In this document: one piece after another, positions 51,058-60,527 of the stretch | Layout of the letters: every line of letters starts with the position of its first letter | Numbering within the stretch: position 1 is the first letter of the stretch | NCBI GenBank assembly: GCA_035403085.1 | Contig: DAONEM010000008.1 | Location: 4,066-68,065, forward strand | Reading direction: 5' to 3' | From: JAMOAD01 sp023621955 | GTDB lineage: Bacteria; Acidobacteriota; Aminicenantia; JAMOAD01 | DNA: 64,000 bases | Program-made: the position numbers and the translations under genes | The notes under the pieces: generated by a model | The model's database searches: none | Seen by the model: only the letters and a program-made list of their open reading frames with translations | Told to the model about the DNA's origin: nothing

Positions 51058-51837
51058 TTAAGACCTCCAAAGGTTGGAGAGGACCTTCACCATCAGGAGG
51101 GTGAGCCCCAGGAGAAAGATCGGTCGGATGACCCTGCTTCCCCGGGAAACGACGAGACGAGCGCCCAGGAGGTTCCCCCCGATTCCGAAGAAGAGGGCGG
51201 GAACCCCCAGGGCTAAAACCACCTTCCCGTGGAGAAGGAAGGTGGCTAGGGCGGCGATGTTGGAGGCCAGGTTGACGACTTTGGTGTTCCCGTTGGCCTT
51301 GACCAAGTCGTACTTGAGCCCCAGGATGTAGAAGACCAGGAGGAAGCTTCCTGTTCCTGGGCCGAAGAAACCGTCATAGAAGCCGAAGAAGCCGCCACCC
51401 AGGCAGGAGAGAAGGAGGCGGCGGCTCCGGGGAAGTTCCGATGAGCGGTCGTCTCCTCCAAGACCCTTGTTCAGAAGGGTGAAGAGGGCGATGACTGGGA
51501 CGAGGATGGCCAGAAGGTAGTTGAGAAAACGGGGGTTGAGGAGGAGAACCGTCCTGGTACCGGCCCAAGAGCCCAGAAGCGCGGAGAGCCCTCCCGTCAA
51601 GGCGACTGGGAGCTCCATCATCTTGTGGGTGTGGTAGCGCCAAGTGGCGAAGAGGGTTCCGAAGCAGGAGGAGAGTTTGTTGGTCCCCAAGGCGAAGTGG
51701 GGGGGGACACCGGCCGCTAGGTAGGCAGGAAGAGAGAGGAGCCCCCCTCCTCCGGCGATAGAGTCGATGACGCCGGCGAGGAAGATGGCGGGAAGAACGA
51801 TGAGATAACTCTGCAGGGAGGGAACAAAGTTCTCCAT
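51058..51837 (-). CDS. TauE/SafE family permease
   Basis: A 259-residue inner-membrane protein with about eight helices in two repeats: SIAGGGGLLSLPAYLAAG-type and FFGFYDGFFGPGTGSFL-type segments mark the family, which exports or imports sulfur-containing anions or organic acids. The substrate is not predictable. It converges on the AraC-GyrI gene with a 4 bp gap and shares the upstream region with the divergent tetR. The ATG follows a -10-like box by 6 bp with no Shine-Dalgarno. Confidence 0.88.
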   Translation of the reverse strand: MENFVPSLQSYLIVLPAIFLAGVIDSIAGGGGLLSLPAYLAAGVPPHFALGTNKLSSCFGTLFATWRYHTHKMMELPVALTGGLSALLGSWAGTRTVLLLNPRFLNYLLAILVPVIALFTLLNKGLGGDDRSSELPRSRRLLLSCLGGGFFGFYDGFFGPGTGSFLLVFYILGLKYDLVKANGNTKVVNLASNIAALATFLLHGKVVLALGVPALFFGIGGNLLGARLVVSRGSRVIRPIFLLGLTLLMVKVLSNLWRS

Positions 51838-51843
51838 GAAGGG

Positions 51844-51871
51844 AGAGTATCATCGGTGAAGAAGAAGTCAA
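51844..51871 (-). promoter_or_regulatory. Promoter of the TauE gene, leaderless layout
   Basis: On the minus strand: TTGACT (51871-51866), 16 bp, TACTCT (51849-51844), six bases, then the ATG. Confidence 0.5.
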
Positions 51872-51879
51872 GAGAGGTT

Positions 51880-51931
51880 ACTTGATCTTTTAACTATGGG
51901 TAAATATACTATACCAATGATTAAATCAAGT
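51880..51931 (+). promoter_or_regulatory. Promoter and dyad operator of the tetR efflux operon
   Basis: TTGATC (51882-51887), 17 bp, TATACT (51905-51910). Inverted arms ACTTGAT (51880-51886) and ATCAAGT (51925-51931), with an inner imperfect pair TGGGTA (51897-51902) and TATACCA (51910-51916), are centred on the -10 box. A regulator bound here would block RNA polymerase, so autoregulation by the TetR protein is likely. Confidence 0.65.
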
Positions 51932-51948
51932 GACCGAGGGTACGAACG

Positions 51949-52551
51949 ATGAAAGAGGCCATTCGAATCTACATCTTGGAAAAAGCGAAGCAACTCTTTA
52001 TCAAACAGGGGTACCGCCAGAGCACAATGGCTGAGATCGCCGAAGCCTCGGGGGTCTCAAAGCCAACCCTTTACCGGTATTTCGCCGGGAAGGAGGATCT
52101 GATTCGAAGTGTGGCCGAGGAGCTGGAAGCCTTCCTGGGAAGGGAAGTCTTCTCGATTCTCGAGCGGAAGGCCCCCTTCAAGGAGAAGTTTCAGGCCTTC
52201 ATCGAAAGGACCTTCGCCTTGATCATGGAGAACCGCGAACTCTACCGTTTGGCCGCCCTAGAGTACTGGAGCGGGGGAAAGATCTTCCACGAGAAGGAGG
52301 CCTTCATCGAAGAGTTTTCCCAGGCCAAGAAGGTGAGGTACGATAAGGTCAGGGCCTTCGTCCGGGAAGGGCAGAAGGAGGGCGTTCTCCGGGAGGAGTT
52401 GAGCGATACCCTCATGACCTTCATGATCATGGCGGTCTTTACGGAGTTTTTTCACCTGGTGGTTCTTCTGACGCCTGCTTCGGGGTTTCGTCCGGAAGAG
52501 GTTGGGCGGCAGGTCTATTCGGCCCTCGAAGAGGGACTCTTCAGGAGGTAA
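51949..52551 (+). CDS. TetR-family transcriptional regulator of the efflux operon
   Basis: A 200-residue repressor. The N-terminal helix-turn-helix is clear (GYRQSTMAEIAEASGVSKPTLYRYFAGKEDLI), and the C-terminal helical domain is the ligand pocket. It is the first gene of a tetR-tolC-acrA-acrB transcript and is followed by AGGAGG and the outer-membrane gene 2 bp later. The dyad over its own promoter makes autorepression likely; ligands are unknown. Confidence 0.93.
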   Translation: MKEAIRIYILEKAKQLFIKQGYRQSTMAEIAEASGVSKPTLYRYFAGKEDLIRSVAEELEAFLGREVFSILERKAPFKEKFQAFIERTFALIMENRELYRLAALEYWSGGKIFHEKEAFIEEFSQAKKVRYDKVRAFVREGQKEGVLREELSDTLMTFMIMAVFTEFFHLVVLLTPASGFRPEEVGRQVYSALEEGLFRR

Positions 52552-52553
52552 CA

Positions 52554-53870
52554 ATGGTCCGCACCACGATTCTTCTCCTCGCACTCCTTCTTTCCCTTCC
52601 CCTCCTCTGCCAAGAACCCATGAATCTGGCCCAGGCTCTGGAAATGGCGATGAAAGGGAACCCCGAACTCCTCCAGGAGAGGGCGAGGAGAGAACAGGCG
52701 ACGGGGTTCAAGGCGGCCGCGTTTTCGGCCTTCCTTCCTACGGTGGACGCCACCCTCTCCGATGTCGTCAAGAAGAAGGTGATGGAGGTGGAGTTCCCCT
52801 CTCTCGTCCCAGGGGAACCCCCCCAGAGGATGAAGATCGACTTTACCCGCAAGTACCAGTTTACCCTTCAGGCAGTTCAGCCCCTCTTCACGGGGGGGAG
52901 GGTTCTCAGCGCCTGGAAAAGCGCCGGGGAGGCGGAAAAGATCGCCAAATTGATGGTCCAGTCCAAGCAGGATGAGATCAGGGCCAGAACAAAGGCGGCC
53001 TTCTACGGTGTCATCCTGGCCCGTAAGAGCCTCGACGTCGTCGACAGGGCGCTTCAGAACGCGGAAAACGTCGACAGAATCGTGAAGGAACGTCTCAAAG
53101 AGGGAACCATCAAGAGGCTTGACCTTCTTAGGGCGGAGAATAGGGTGGATGAGCTGAAGGGGGAGAGGGTCCGAGGGGAGGCGAGAATCGTGGAGGCTGA
53201 GAACCTCCTCAAGACGCTCCTGGGCATGGGGATCGACCAGAAGGTTCTCCTCTCCGGGGAGCTTCCCGATTCTCACCCGCCTCTGAGCCGGGAGGGGCTT
53301 ACGAGGGCCTTCAGGCAGGGGAACCCCCTCCTGGAGACGCTCTCTTCCAGGCTTAGGATAGGGGATCTGAAGGTCAAGCAGGCCCGGGCCTCCCTCTTTC
53401 CTACCCTCTCCCTGGTGGGGCAGTACAATTACCAGGGGGATGGGATGAAAGACTTTTCCCAGTGGTACAACTACTATACGATCAGCCTCAACCTCTCCTT
53501 CACTCTCTTCAAGGGGGGATCCCGGCTGGCGGAAGGGAGGATCGCCAAAGCCGAAAGGGATGAGGTCCGCTCCGCCGTCGCCGCCCTCAGGGATTCCCTG
53601 GAGAGTGAACTGGAGAACTGCTGGAAACGGTGGTTGGCCGAGAAGAGTCGGGTGGAGTACACCAAGGCTCAGCATCAACGCTCCCAGGAGGAGTTTCGGT
53701 TGGCCGAACTCTCTTACCGGGAGGGAATGCTCACCTACACAGACCTGGAGCTCTCCCAAGTCGCCCTGGCGGAAACTGAACTTCGTTATCTGCAGAGCCT
53801 CTACGAGTGGGCGACGGCGACTTATTCTTTAGAAACCCTCACGGGAAGCGAGTTTCCCGAACATGGCTGA
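52554..53870 (+). CDS. TolC-family outer-membrane efflux protein
   Basis: A 438-residue protein with a signal peptide (LLLALLLSLPLLCQ) and two structural repeats of the OEP family: NLAQALEMAMKGNPELLQERARREQA and LTRAFRQGNPLLETLSSRLRIGDLKVKQARASLFPTLSL. These fold into the trimeric channel-tunnel. The C-terminal LSYREGMLTYTDLELSQVAL is typical. It is encoded between tetR and the adaptor. Confidence 0.92.
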   Translation: MVRTTILLLALLLSLPLLCQEPMNLAQALEMAMKGNPELLQERARREQATGFKAAAFSAFLPTVDATLSDVVKKKVMEVEFPSLVPGEPPQRMKIDFTRKYQFTLQAVQPLFTGGRVLSAWKSAGEAEKIAKLMVQSKQDEIRARTKAAFYGVILARKSLDVVDRALQNAENVDRIVKERLKEGTIKRLDLLRAENRVDELKGERVRGEARIVEAENLLKTLLGMGIDQKVLLSGELPDSHPPLSREGLTRAFRQGNPLLETLSSRLRIGDLKVKQARASLFPTLSLVGQYNYQGDGMKDFSQWYNYYTISLNLSFTLFKGGSRLAEGRIAKAERDEVRSAVAALRDSLESELENCWKRWLAEKSRVEYTKAQHQRSQEEFRLAELSYREGMLTYTDLELSQVALAETELRYLQSLYEWATATYSLETLTGSEFPEHG

Positions 53871-53880
53871 GGAGGCGACA

Positions 53881-54963
53881 ATGAAATCTTTTACAAGGAG
53901 GGCCACCCCTCTCTGGTTGTTTCTCTCTTTTCTCGTTTGCTTCGGATGCGCTCAGAAGAGTACTCCCCGAGCGAAGAGCTCTTCCGGCGTCGTCGCCTTT
54001 CAGGTCAGGAGTCGGCCCGTTCTTGAGGGGGCGATCACCGAATACTTCCGCTACGCGGGGCGGCTCCGTTCCGCGGAGCTCTTGGTCGTTCAGCCCGAGG
54101 TTCCCGGTCGGATTAAACGCCTTCTCCGAGAGGTTGGCGACCGGGTTAGAGAGGGAGATCTCCTCCTGGAGCTGGAGAGCACGACCATCGAAGCCCAGAG
54201 GAACCAAGCCAAGGCGCTCATGGAAATCGGCAAGGCCTCATGGGAAGACAGCGAGAAGAACTGGAAGAGGAGCGAAGCCCTCTACCGGAGCCAAGGGGTC
54301 TCCGAGACGGAGAGGGAGAAGGCCTCCTTACAGAGGGAGAGCTCTTTGAGACAGTACGAGCAGAGTCAGGCGGCCTTCAGGGCGGCCGAGTACGCCTTGG
54401 CCCAGACAAAGGTAAGAGCCCCCTTCGCGGGGAAGATCACCTTGAAGAGTTGTGAGGAGGGGGAGTACTTCTCGCCGGGGGCCAAGTCCGAAGGGGTCTA
54501 CACCTTGGAGAGAGACGATCGGATCTTCGTGGATGTCGATGTCCCCTCCACGGACTCTCCCCTCATAGAGAAAGGGGCCTCGGTGGAGGTGGAGTCTTCG
54601 TCCGGGTGGCTAGCCGGGAAGGTGATCTCCAAGGGAGAACGGGCCGACCCTCTCTCCTCTTCCTTCCCGGTGAGGGCCGTGGTGGACAACCCCAAGGGGT
54701 GGCTTAAACCCGGCTCCGTTGCCGGCATGAAGGTTCACTACCGAGGACGCGAGAAGACCCTGGTCGTCCCTCTCTCCGCGTTGTCCGAGGGGGACACCCT
54801 CTTCGTGAAAGAGGGGAACACCGTTCGGGAGAGGAAGGTTACGGTGGGGTTGCGGAATCCCGAGTGGGTCGAGATTCTCAAGGGCCTGAAGGTTGGGGAA
54901 AGGGCTGTGGTGGAAGGCAATTTCGGCCTCTATGAGGGGGCCTTGGTCGAGGAGATCCAATGA
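53881..54963 (+). CDS. RND efflux periplasmic adaptor (membrane fusion protein)
   Basis: A 360-residue lipoprotein-type adaptor: the signal peptide ends with a lipobox at FGCAQ. The lipoyl-like half motif VQPEVPGRIKRLLREVGDRVREGDLLLELES, a coiled-coil hairpin (about 95-155) and the second lipoyl half TKVRAPFAGKITLKSCEEGEYFSPG follow. It bridges the RND pump and the TolC-like channel. The ATG at 53881 has AGGAGG upstream; the frame is open from 53863. It overlaps the pump gene by ATGA. Confidence 0.92.
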   Translation: MKSFTRRATPLWLFLSFLVCFGCAQKSTPRAKSSSGVVAFQVRSRPVLEGAITEYFRYAGRLRSAELLVVQPEVPGRIKRLLREVGDRVREGDLLLELESTTIEAQRNQAKALMEIGKASWEDSEKNWKRSEALYRSQGVSETEREKASLQRESSLRQYEQSQAAFRAAEYALAQTKVRAPFAGKITLKSCEEGEYFSPGAKSEGVYTLERDDRIFVDVDVPSTDSPLIEKGASVEVESSSGWLAGKVISKGERADPLSSSFPVRAVVDNPKGWLKPGSVAGMKVHYRGREKTLVVPLSALSEGDTLFVKEGNTVRERKVTVGLRNPEWVEILKGLKVGERAVVEGNFGLYEGALVEEIQ

Positions 54964-57900
54964 GTCTGGCCTCATTCTCTGTTCGCAAGAAAGTCACCGT
55001 CACCATGTTCACCCTCATCATCCTCCTCATGGGGGTGATCTCCTTCTCCAAGCTGGGCCTTGACCTGATGCCGGACATCGATTACCCGACCATCAGCGTC
55101 GTGACCACCTATACCGGGGCCTCTCCCGAAGACATTGAGGAGATGATCACCAAACCGATGGAGGGGTGGGTAGGAACCGTCTCAAACGTGAAGAAGGTTC
55201 AATCCTTCTCCAAAGAGGGAATCTCCCTGATCAACATCGAGTTTGAATGGGGGACGAACCTGGACTTCGCCGCGCAGGATGTCAGGGAGACGATCTCCCA
55301 ATACGAGCGGTATCTCCCCGAAGAGGCGGAGAAACCGACGGTCATCAAGTTCAACCTCTCCCAGATCCCCGTGCTCATGTACGGCGTGAGCGGGAAACGC
55401 TCTCTCTTCGACGTGAAGAACATCACCGAGGACAAGATCGCCGAGCGACTGGAGCGGCTCGACGGTGTGGCCCAGGTGATGGTTGTCAGCTCCGAGGTTC
55501 GGGAGATTCAGGTTCGTCTTGACGGCGACCGGGTGAAGAGCCTCTCCCTGTCGCCGGACGCCGTTCTGGCCAGCCTCAGCGCGGAGAACCTCAACCAACC
55601 GGCCGGATACTTCACCCAGGGGCATCAGGAGTATATCCTCAGGACCACCGGGGAGTTTAAAGACCTGGAGACGATCCGGAGAATCTCTGTGGGGACCACA
55701 CCGGAGGGGCGGATCGTTCGGCTTGGCGAGATCGCGACCGTTGTGGACGGATTGAAGGAGAGCCGGACCAACGCGAAAATGTCCGGTGAGAAAGCGGTCT
55801 TCTTCATCGTCTCCAAGAGCAGTGGAGCCAACATCGTCAAGGTTGCGGACCGGGTGAAGGGGACTCTGGAGAAGATGAAGGGAGACCTTCCCTCCGACAT
55901 CACCCTCCACCTGGGAATGGATATGTCCGAACCCGTCACCAACACGGCCGCCGGAACCACCAGCGACGTGATCTTCGGCGGGCTCATGGTGGTCGTCGTG
56001 ATCTTTCTCTTCCTCTCCAACTGGCGGCCGACCCTCACGATCTCCATCTCCATCCCCCTCTCCATCATCGCCACCTTCATCTCTTTCTATGTGGCCGGGT
56101 ACACCCTGAACCTGATCACCCTGGTCGGTCTGGGGTTGGGAGTCGGTATGTTGGTGGACAACTCGGTCGTGGTCATCGAGAATATCTTCCGCAGGGTTGA
56201 AGAGGAGGATGAGGACGTGGAGACGGCCTCGGCTAAGGGGACCGAGGAGGTGGGGATGGCCATATCCGCATCAACCTTCACCACCATAGGAGTCTTCTTC
56301 CCCATGCTCTTCACCTCGGGGATCGTGGGAAAGTTCGCCCAGGCCCTTGCCCTCTCCGTAAGCTTCGCCCTCCTCTCCTCCCTCCTGGTGGCCTTGACCA
56401 TCGTTCCCATGCTTACTTCGGTGATCTTTCGGGGAATGGGAAGGGAGTCCATCGCCGCCAAAGGTTCCAAGGAGAGGGGTTTTGACAGGTACAGGAGGCT
56501 CTACAAGAGGCTTCTGGAGGGAGCGCTCCGTAAACGGAAGACAGTCTTAACCGTGGTGGTTCTTCTCTTCCTTCTCTCCTTTGTGGCCATGGCTTTTCTG
56601 GGGACGGAGTTCATGCCCACCTCCGACAACAGCACTGTCCTTCTGAAGCTCAAGCTTCCCATCGGGACCCCCCTGGCCGTGACCGAGAGAATCGCCGGAG
56701 AGATCGACAAGAGGCTTATGGCGCGAAAAGAGGTCCTCTCCATCGGGACCATCGTCGGTGTGGACGAGAACGACCAGAACGGGAGTAGCACGGAGACGAA
56801 CCCCCGGGGGACCCACGAGGCGATCTTCTGGATCAGGCTGGTTCCCAAGAGTGAAAGGGCCCTCTCGGGCACCGATGTTATCGACGAAGTCAAGCGGTCG
56901 GTCCCGCCCTACCGGGGAAGTACCTTGGAGACGGTGGATTTCAGCCAGTCCCTCACAGGGGGGTCCTCCTTTCCTGTGGATGTCCGGGTCTATGGAAAGG
57001 ATTTGGGAATGCTGAAGAATATCTCCGACAGGGTTTCCCAAGTTATGGCCTCCGTTTCCGGTTTTACGGATATCCATTCGAGTCTGATCACGGGCAAAAA
57101 AGAGGTGCATATCGAGATCGACCGGGAGAAGGCCTACCGGTTTGGGCTCAACGTCACCTCCATCGCCTCGGCTGTTCACACCTACACCATCGGAAAGACC
57201 TACACCCGGTACAAGGAGAAGGGTGAAGAGTACGACATCCGGGTTCTCATGGACGAGAAGGACAGGAAGAGAATCGAAGATATCCGGCTCCTCCCCATAC
57301 CTACCCCCACGGGAAAGAGGGTCTACTTGAAAGACGTGGCCTCTCTGGAGGTCGGCACGGGCCCCCTGGAAATCGAACGTCAGAATCAGGTAAGGAAAGT
57401 CTCCGTTCTGGCCAACGTCAAGGGGCGGGACATGGGGTCTACCGTGGAGGAGCTGAAGGCGAAGCTGGCCCTCTTGGAAAAGAACCTCCCCTCCGGGTAT
57501 TTCATCGAGTACGCGGGGCAGTATGAGGACATGACTTCGGGCTTTCAGGATCTTTTCCTCGCCTTCCTGATCGCCGTGACCCTGGTCTACATGATCATGG
57601 CCTCCCAGTTTGAGCACCTGCTCCATCCCCTGGTGATCATGTTCACGGTTCCCATGGCCTTCATAGGTGTGATCGCCGCCCTGGCAGCGGCGGGAAGCCC
57701 CGTCAACGTCATCGTCTTCATGGGGCTCATCATCTTGGCGGGAGTGGCGGTCAACAACGGGATCGTCATGATCGATTACATCAACCAGAAGCGCAAGGCC
57801 GGGGAGGATGCCTACCAGGCGGTTGTAGAGGGAGCGGTCACTAGGTTGAGGCCGATTCTCATCACCTCTTTCACGACGGTGATCGGGATGGTCCCCATGG

Positions 57901-58058
57901 TCTTCTCCAAGGGTGAGGGGGCCGAAATGCGCCAGCCTATCGGGCTGACCATCGTCGGAGGGCTGACGGCGGCGACGCTCTTGACCCTCTTCGTCATCCC
58001 CATCATCTACTCCTACTTCAACAAGATCAAGCCTCCCCCCCGGGAAGAGGCGAGGTAG
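54960..58058 (+). CDS. RND-family inner-membrane efflux pump
   Basis: A 1032-residue proton-driven transporter with twelve helices and two large periplasmic loops. TM1 is followed by LGLDLMPDIDYPTISVVTTYTGASPEDIEEMITKPME, a hallmark of HAE1-type pumps. The proton-relay Asp400 is in GVGMLVDNSVVVIENIFRR. The second half starts near residue 520 and ends with GVAVNNGIVMIDYINQKR. The subgroup (drug or lipid export rather than heavy metal) is inferred. Last gene of the tetR operon. Confidence 0.94.
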   Translation: MSLASFSVRKKVTVTMFTLIILLMGVISFSKLGLDLMPDIDYPTISVVTTYTGASPEDIEEMITKPMEGWVGTVSNVKKVQSFSKEGISLINIEFEWGTNLDFAAQDVRETISQYERYLPEEAEKPTVIKFNLSQIPVLMYGVSGKRSLFDVKNITEDKIAERLERLDGVAQVMVVSSEVREIQVRLDGDRVKSLSLSPDAVLASLSAENLNQPAGYFTQGHQEYILRTTGEFKDLETIRRISVGTTPEGRIVRLGEIATVVDGLKESRTNAKMSGEKAVFFIVSKSSGANIVKVADRVKGTLEKMKGDLPSDITLHLGMDMSEPVTNTAAGTTSDVIFGGLMVVVVIFLFLSNWRPTLTISISIPLSIIATFISFYVAGYTLNLITLVGLGLGVGMLVDNSVVVIENIFRRVEEEDEDVETASAKGTEEVGMAISASTFTTIGVFFPMLFTSGIVGKFAQALALSVSFALLSSLLVALTIVPMLTSVIFRGMGRESIAAKGSKERGFDRYRRLYKRLLEGALRKRKTVLTVVVLLFLLSFVAMAFLGTEFMPTSDNSTVLLKLKLPIGTPLAVTERIAGEIDKRLMARKEVLSIGTIVGVDENDQNGSSTETNPRGTHEAIFWIRLVPKSERALSGTDVIDEVKRSVPPYRGSTLETVDFSQSLTGGSSFPVDVRVYGKDLGMLKNISDRVSQVMASVSGFTDIHSSLITGKKEVHIEIDREKAYRFGLNVTSIASAVHTYTIGKTYTRYKEKGEEYDIRVLMDEKDRKRIEDIRLLPIPTPTGKRVYLKDVASLEVGTGPLEIERQNQVRKVSVLANVKGRDMGSTVEELKAKLALLEKNLPSGYFIEYAGQYEDMTSGFQDLFLAFLIAVTLVYMIMASQFEHLLHPLVIMFTVPMAFIGVIAALAAAGSPVNVIVFMGLIILAGVAVNNGIVMIDYINQKRKAGEDAYQAVVEGAVTRLRPILITSFTTVIGMVPMVFSKGEGAEMRQPIGLTIVGGLTAATLLTLFVIPIIYSYFNKIKPPPREEAR

Positions 58059-58117
58059 AGGAGGCGCTCTTCCCATCGGCGGCGGCTATCTCAGGGGTGG
58101 CGGATTCTGTTCATTCT

Positions 58118-58178
58118 AAAAAGGAGTGTCCGTTGTATTTGCTCCATCTCCCGGATCCCCAAAAGGGAGTGTCCGTTC
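58118..58178 (+). repeat. Dispersed repeat, copy B (paired 21-nt units)
   Basis: AAAAAGGAGTGTCCGTTGTA at 58118-58137, followed by a base shared with copy A, and AAAAGGGAGTGTCCGTT at 58161-58177. The cores are 43 bp apart. It lies in the gap between the RND pump and feoA. A weak similarity to copy A is also seen in the segment between the two units. Confidence 0.85.
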
Positions 58179-58216
58179 TCTCTCGTCCCCTTTCTCGGGG
58201 CGGGGGAGCCTCCTTT

Positions 58217-58245
58217 TTGACAGGAGTTCGAGGGCAGATTATAAT
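58217..58245 (+). promoter_or_regulatory. Full-consensus promoter of feoAB
   Basis: TTGACA (58217-58222), 17 bp, TATAAT (58240-58245): a perfect match. The feoA ATG is 12 bp after the -10 box, so the leader is only about 6 nt. No clear Fur box is seen. Confidence 0.85.
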
Positions 58246-58257
58246 AACTCAATACCT

Positions 58258-58500
58258 ATGACCCTAAGCGATGCGCGGTTCGAAAAAATCTACCGTATCG
58301 TCTCCCTGAACGGAGGCGCCAACATGGCTCAGCGGTTGTCCGCCATGGGGCTCTACCCCGGCGCCAGAGTCGCCTTGGCCTCAAGGGCGCCCCTCTGTGG
58401 ACCACTGTTGATCAAGAACATCGAAAACAATGTTCAGGTCGCGCTGGGCACCGGCGTTGTCGAGAAGATCGAGGTTGTCGAGGTGGAAGACGGGGAATGA
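58258..58500 (+). CDS. feoA: Ferrous iron transport protein A
   Basis: An 80-residue SH3-like cytoplasmic protein that supports FeoB. Core features are MAQRLSAMGLYPGARVALASR and PLLIKNIENNVQVALGTGVVEKI. The frame is open upstream, but this ATG follows the promoter and gives the family length. It overlaps feoB by ATGA. Confidence 0.9.
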   Translation: MTLSDARFEKIYRIVSLNGGANMAQRLSAMGLYPGARVALASRAPLCGPLLIKNIENNVQVALGTGVVEKIEVVEVEDGE

Positions 58501-60410
58501 AGACCATCGTCTTGGTCGGTCAACCCAACTGTGGAAAGAGCGCCCTTTTCAACGCTATCGCCGGATACAAGGCTAATTCCTCGAACTTCCCCGGAACGAC
58601 GGTCCAGATTCTTCGCTCCCAGGTGATCTACCGGGGGGAGACCTTCGACCTGGTCGATCTTCCCGGTACCTACTCCCTGACTCCTTTCGACAAGGCCGAA
58701 GAGGTCACCTTCGACTTTCTCCTCACCGGGGAGTACGACCTTATCCTCAACGTTCTGGACGCTTCCAGGCTCAACCGCTCCCTTGAACTCGCTCTCGAGC
58801 TCCAGGCGTTGGAGAAGCCGACGATTCTTGTCTTGAACATGATGGACGAAGCGGAGAAGAAGGGGATGACCATCGATTCCGCGGCTCTTGGCGAGTTCCT
58901 CGGCATGTCGGCTTTCCCCACTACCGCCCTCTCCGGGAAGGGGGTGGAAGATGTTCTTAAGGCGGCCCTCGGGCAACTGGAGAACCCCTCTCCGGTTCGT
59001 CCTCTCCCCTTCCCGCCGAGACTGGAGAGCTTCTTGGCGGAGTTGACCCCTTTCGTCGGTGCCGGGAGGGTCAACTCCCGTTTCTTGGCTCTCAAGGCCT
59101 TGGAGGGAGGGGAAATGGAGAAGAAGATTCCCGTCTCTCCGGGCTTCCATGCAAAGGCCGAAGAGCTCTCGGGAAAGGTGAGGGAGTTCTGGGACAAGAG
59201 CCTACAGGAGGTGCTCTTCGCGGAGAGGCACCACCTCTCCATGGAGCTTTCCGAGAAGGCCTGCCGAATCGTCCGCCGTCAAGGAAGGCACCTTTCCGAA
59301 AGGGTGGATGCCCTCTTCTGCCACCCCCTCTTTGGTTACCTTCTCTTCGTTGTGGTCTTCCTCTTGATGCTGGCCCTGGTCTTTCGGATCGGGAACCTTC
59401 TGGAAACCCTCTCCCTGGCGCCGTTGAACGAGTTGGCCCTCTGGGTGGGGAACCTTCCCATCGCCCCATGGCTCCACCGGCTGGCCGATGGTATCGTGGC
59501 CGGGACCGTGGGCGCCGTCGGGATCATCGTCCCCTATATGGTCCCCCTCCTCCTGATGATGGCCATTCTGGAAGATTCCGGCTACCTGGCCCGTTCCGCC
59601 TTCCTCTTCGACAGCCTCATGCACAAGATGGGGCTTCACGGGAAATCTCTCCCCCCCCTTCTCATGGCCTTTGGATGCAATGTCCCGGCTCTCTCGGCCA
59701 CAAGAATCTTGGAGAGCCCTCGGGATCGCCTTCTGACAGCGCTTCTGATTCCCTTTATCCCCTGTTCGGCGAGGACCATCGTCATCTCCGCTCTGGTCTA
59801 CGCTTTCTTGGGGACAGGGTGGGCCTTCTTCGTTTACGGCGTCACCATGATTACGGTCTTCTTCCTGAGCCTTCTGCTCTCTTCGCTGGTGAAGTACCCT
59901 GCTCCGGGGTTGATCATGGAGATTCCCGCCTTCAGAGTGCCTTCGCCGAAGAACGTCCTCATCAAGGCCTGGTTTCAGCTCAAACCTTTCCTCGTCTACG
60001 CGATTCCCCTGTTGGTCTTAGGGAGCATCGCCGTCGAGTATGTTCAATTTTTCGGTCTGGAACGCCTTCTGAACGCTCTTGTGAGGCCTGTTACCTACCT
60101 TTTGGATCTTCCCGAGGCGACGGGCTTTACCCTGGTTTTTGGCTTCTTCCGAAAGGAGCTGGCCCTCTTGATGCTTGGTCAGTCCCTCGGCGTTTCCCCC
60201 GACCGGATCGCCGGAGTGCTCTCCTCGGCTCAACTTATCACCTTCGCGCTCTTCACAACCCTCTATATACCCTGTCTCTCGACGTTTCTCATTCTCCGCA
60301 AAGAGTTCAACCTTAAGACCGCCTGGATCTCCATCGGCTTGAACGTTGCGGTTTCCCTCGGGGTGACCCTCTCGATCGTCTCTCTCCTTCGCCTCACGGG
60401 TCTTCTCTAA
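58497..60410 (+). CDS. feoB: Ferrous iron transport protein B
   Basis: A 637-residue inner-membrane Fe(II) transporter. The N-terminal G-domain has G1 GQPNCGKS (8-15), G2 FPGTTV, G3 DLPGTY and G4 NMMDEA. The membrane part has the two Gate segments, with VGIIVPYMVPLLLMMAILEDSGYLARSAF, LMAFGCNVPALSATRILES and IPFIPCSAR containing the cysteines of the family. Length is at the shorter end of FeoB. Presence of Feo points to Fe(II) as a main iron source, usual in anoxic settings. Confidence 0.95.
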   Translation: MKTIVLVGQPNCGKSALFNAIAGYKANSSNFPGTTVQILRSQVIYRGETFDLVDLPGTYSLTPFDKAEEVTFDFLLTGEYDLILNVLDASRLNRSLELALELQALEKPTILVLNMMDEAEKKGMTIDSAALGEFLGMSAFPTTALSGKGVEDVLKAALGQLENPSPVRPLPFPPRLESFLAELTPFVGAGRVNSRFLALKALEGGEMEKKIPVSPGFHAKAEELSGKVREFWDKSLQEVLFAERHHLSMELSEKACRIVRRQGRHLSERVDALFCHPLFGYLLFVVVFLLMLALVFRIGNLLETLSLAPLNELALWVGNLPIAPWLHRLADGIVAGTVGAVGIIVPYMVPLLLMMAILEDSGYLARSAFLFDSLMHKMGLHGKSLPPLLMAFGCNVPALSATRILESPRDRLLTALLIPFIPCSARTIVISALVYAFLGTGWAFFVYGVTMITVFFLSLLLSSLVKYPAPGLIMEIPAFRVPSPKNVLIKAWFQLKPFLVYAIPLLVLGSIAVEYVQFFGLERLLNALVRPVTYLLDLPEATGFTLVFGFFRKELALLMLGQSLGVSPDRIAGVLSSAQLITFALFTTLYIPCLSTFLILRKEFNLKTAWISIGLNVAVSLGVTLSIVSLLRLTGLL

Positions 60411-60477
60411 GAGAGTCCGCTCCCCCTGGACGGCGAGGCGGAGAGCCCTCCCTCCGAACCCCCTTTTCCTCTTCCTC

Positions 60478-60506
60478 TTGACCTTGCTTTCCTTCCCCCT
60501 TACAAT
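60478..60506 (+). promoter_or_regulatory. Promoter of the unknown gene at 60528
   Basis: TTGACC (60478-60483), 17 bp, TACAAT (60501-60506). CGGAGG precedes the ATG. Confidence 0.7.
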
Positions 60507-60527
60507 AGAAAGAGACCGGAGGCGGAT

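Noticed and set aside
56547..58076. 509-codon open frame on the minus strand
   Set aside because: Antisense shadow of the RND pump; Asp/Gly/His-rich nonsense composition.
58223..58257. Possible Fur box in front of feoA
   Set aside because: The AT-rich stretch GATTATAATAACTC is explained by the -10 box and has no good GATAATGATAAT-type repeat.
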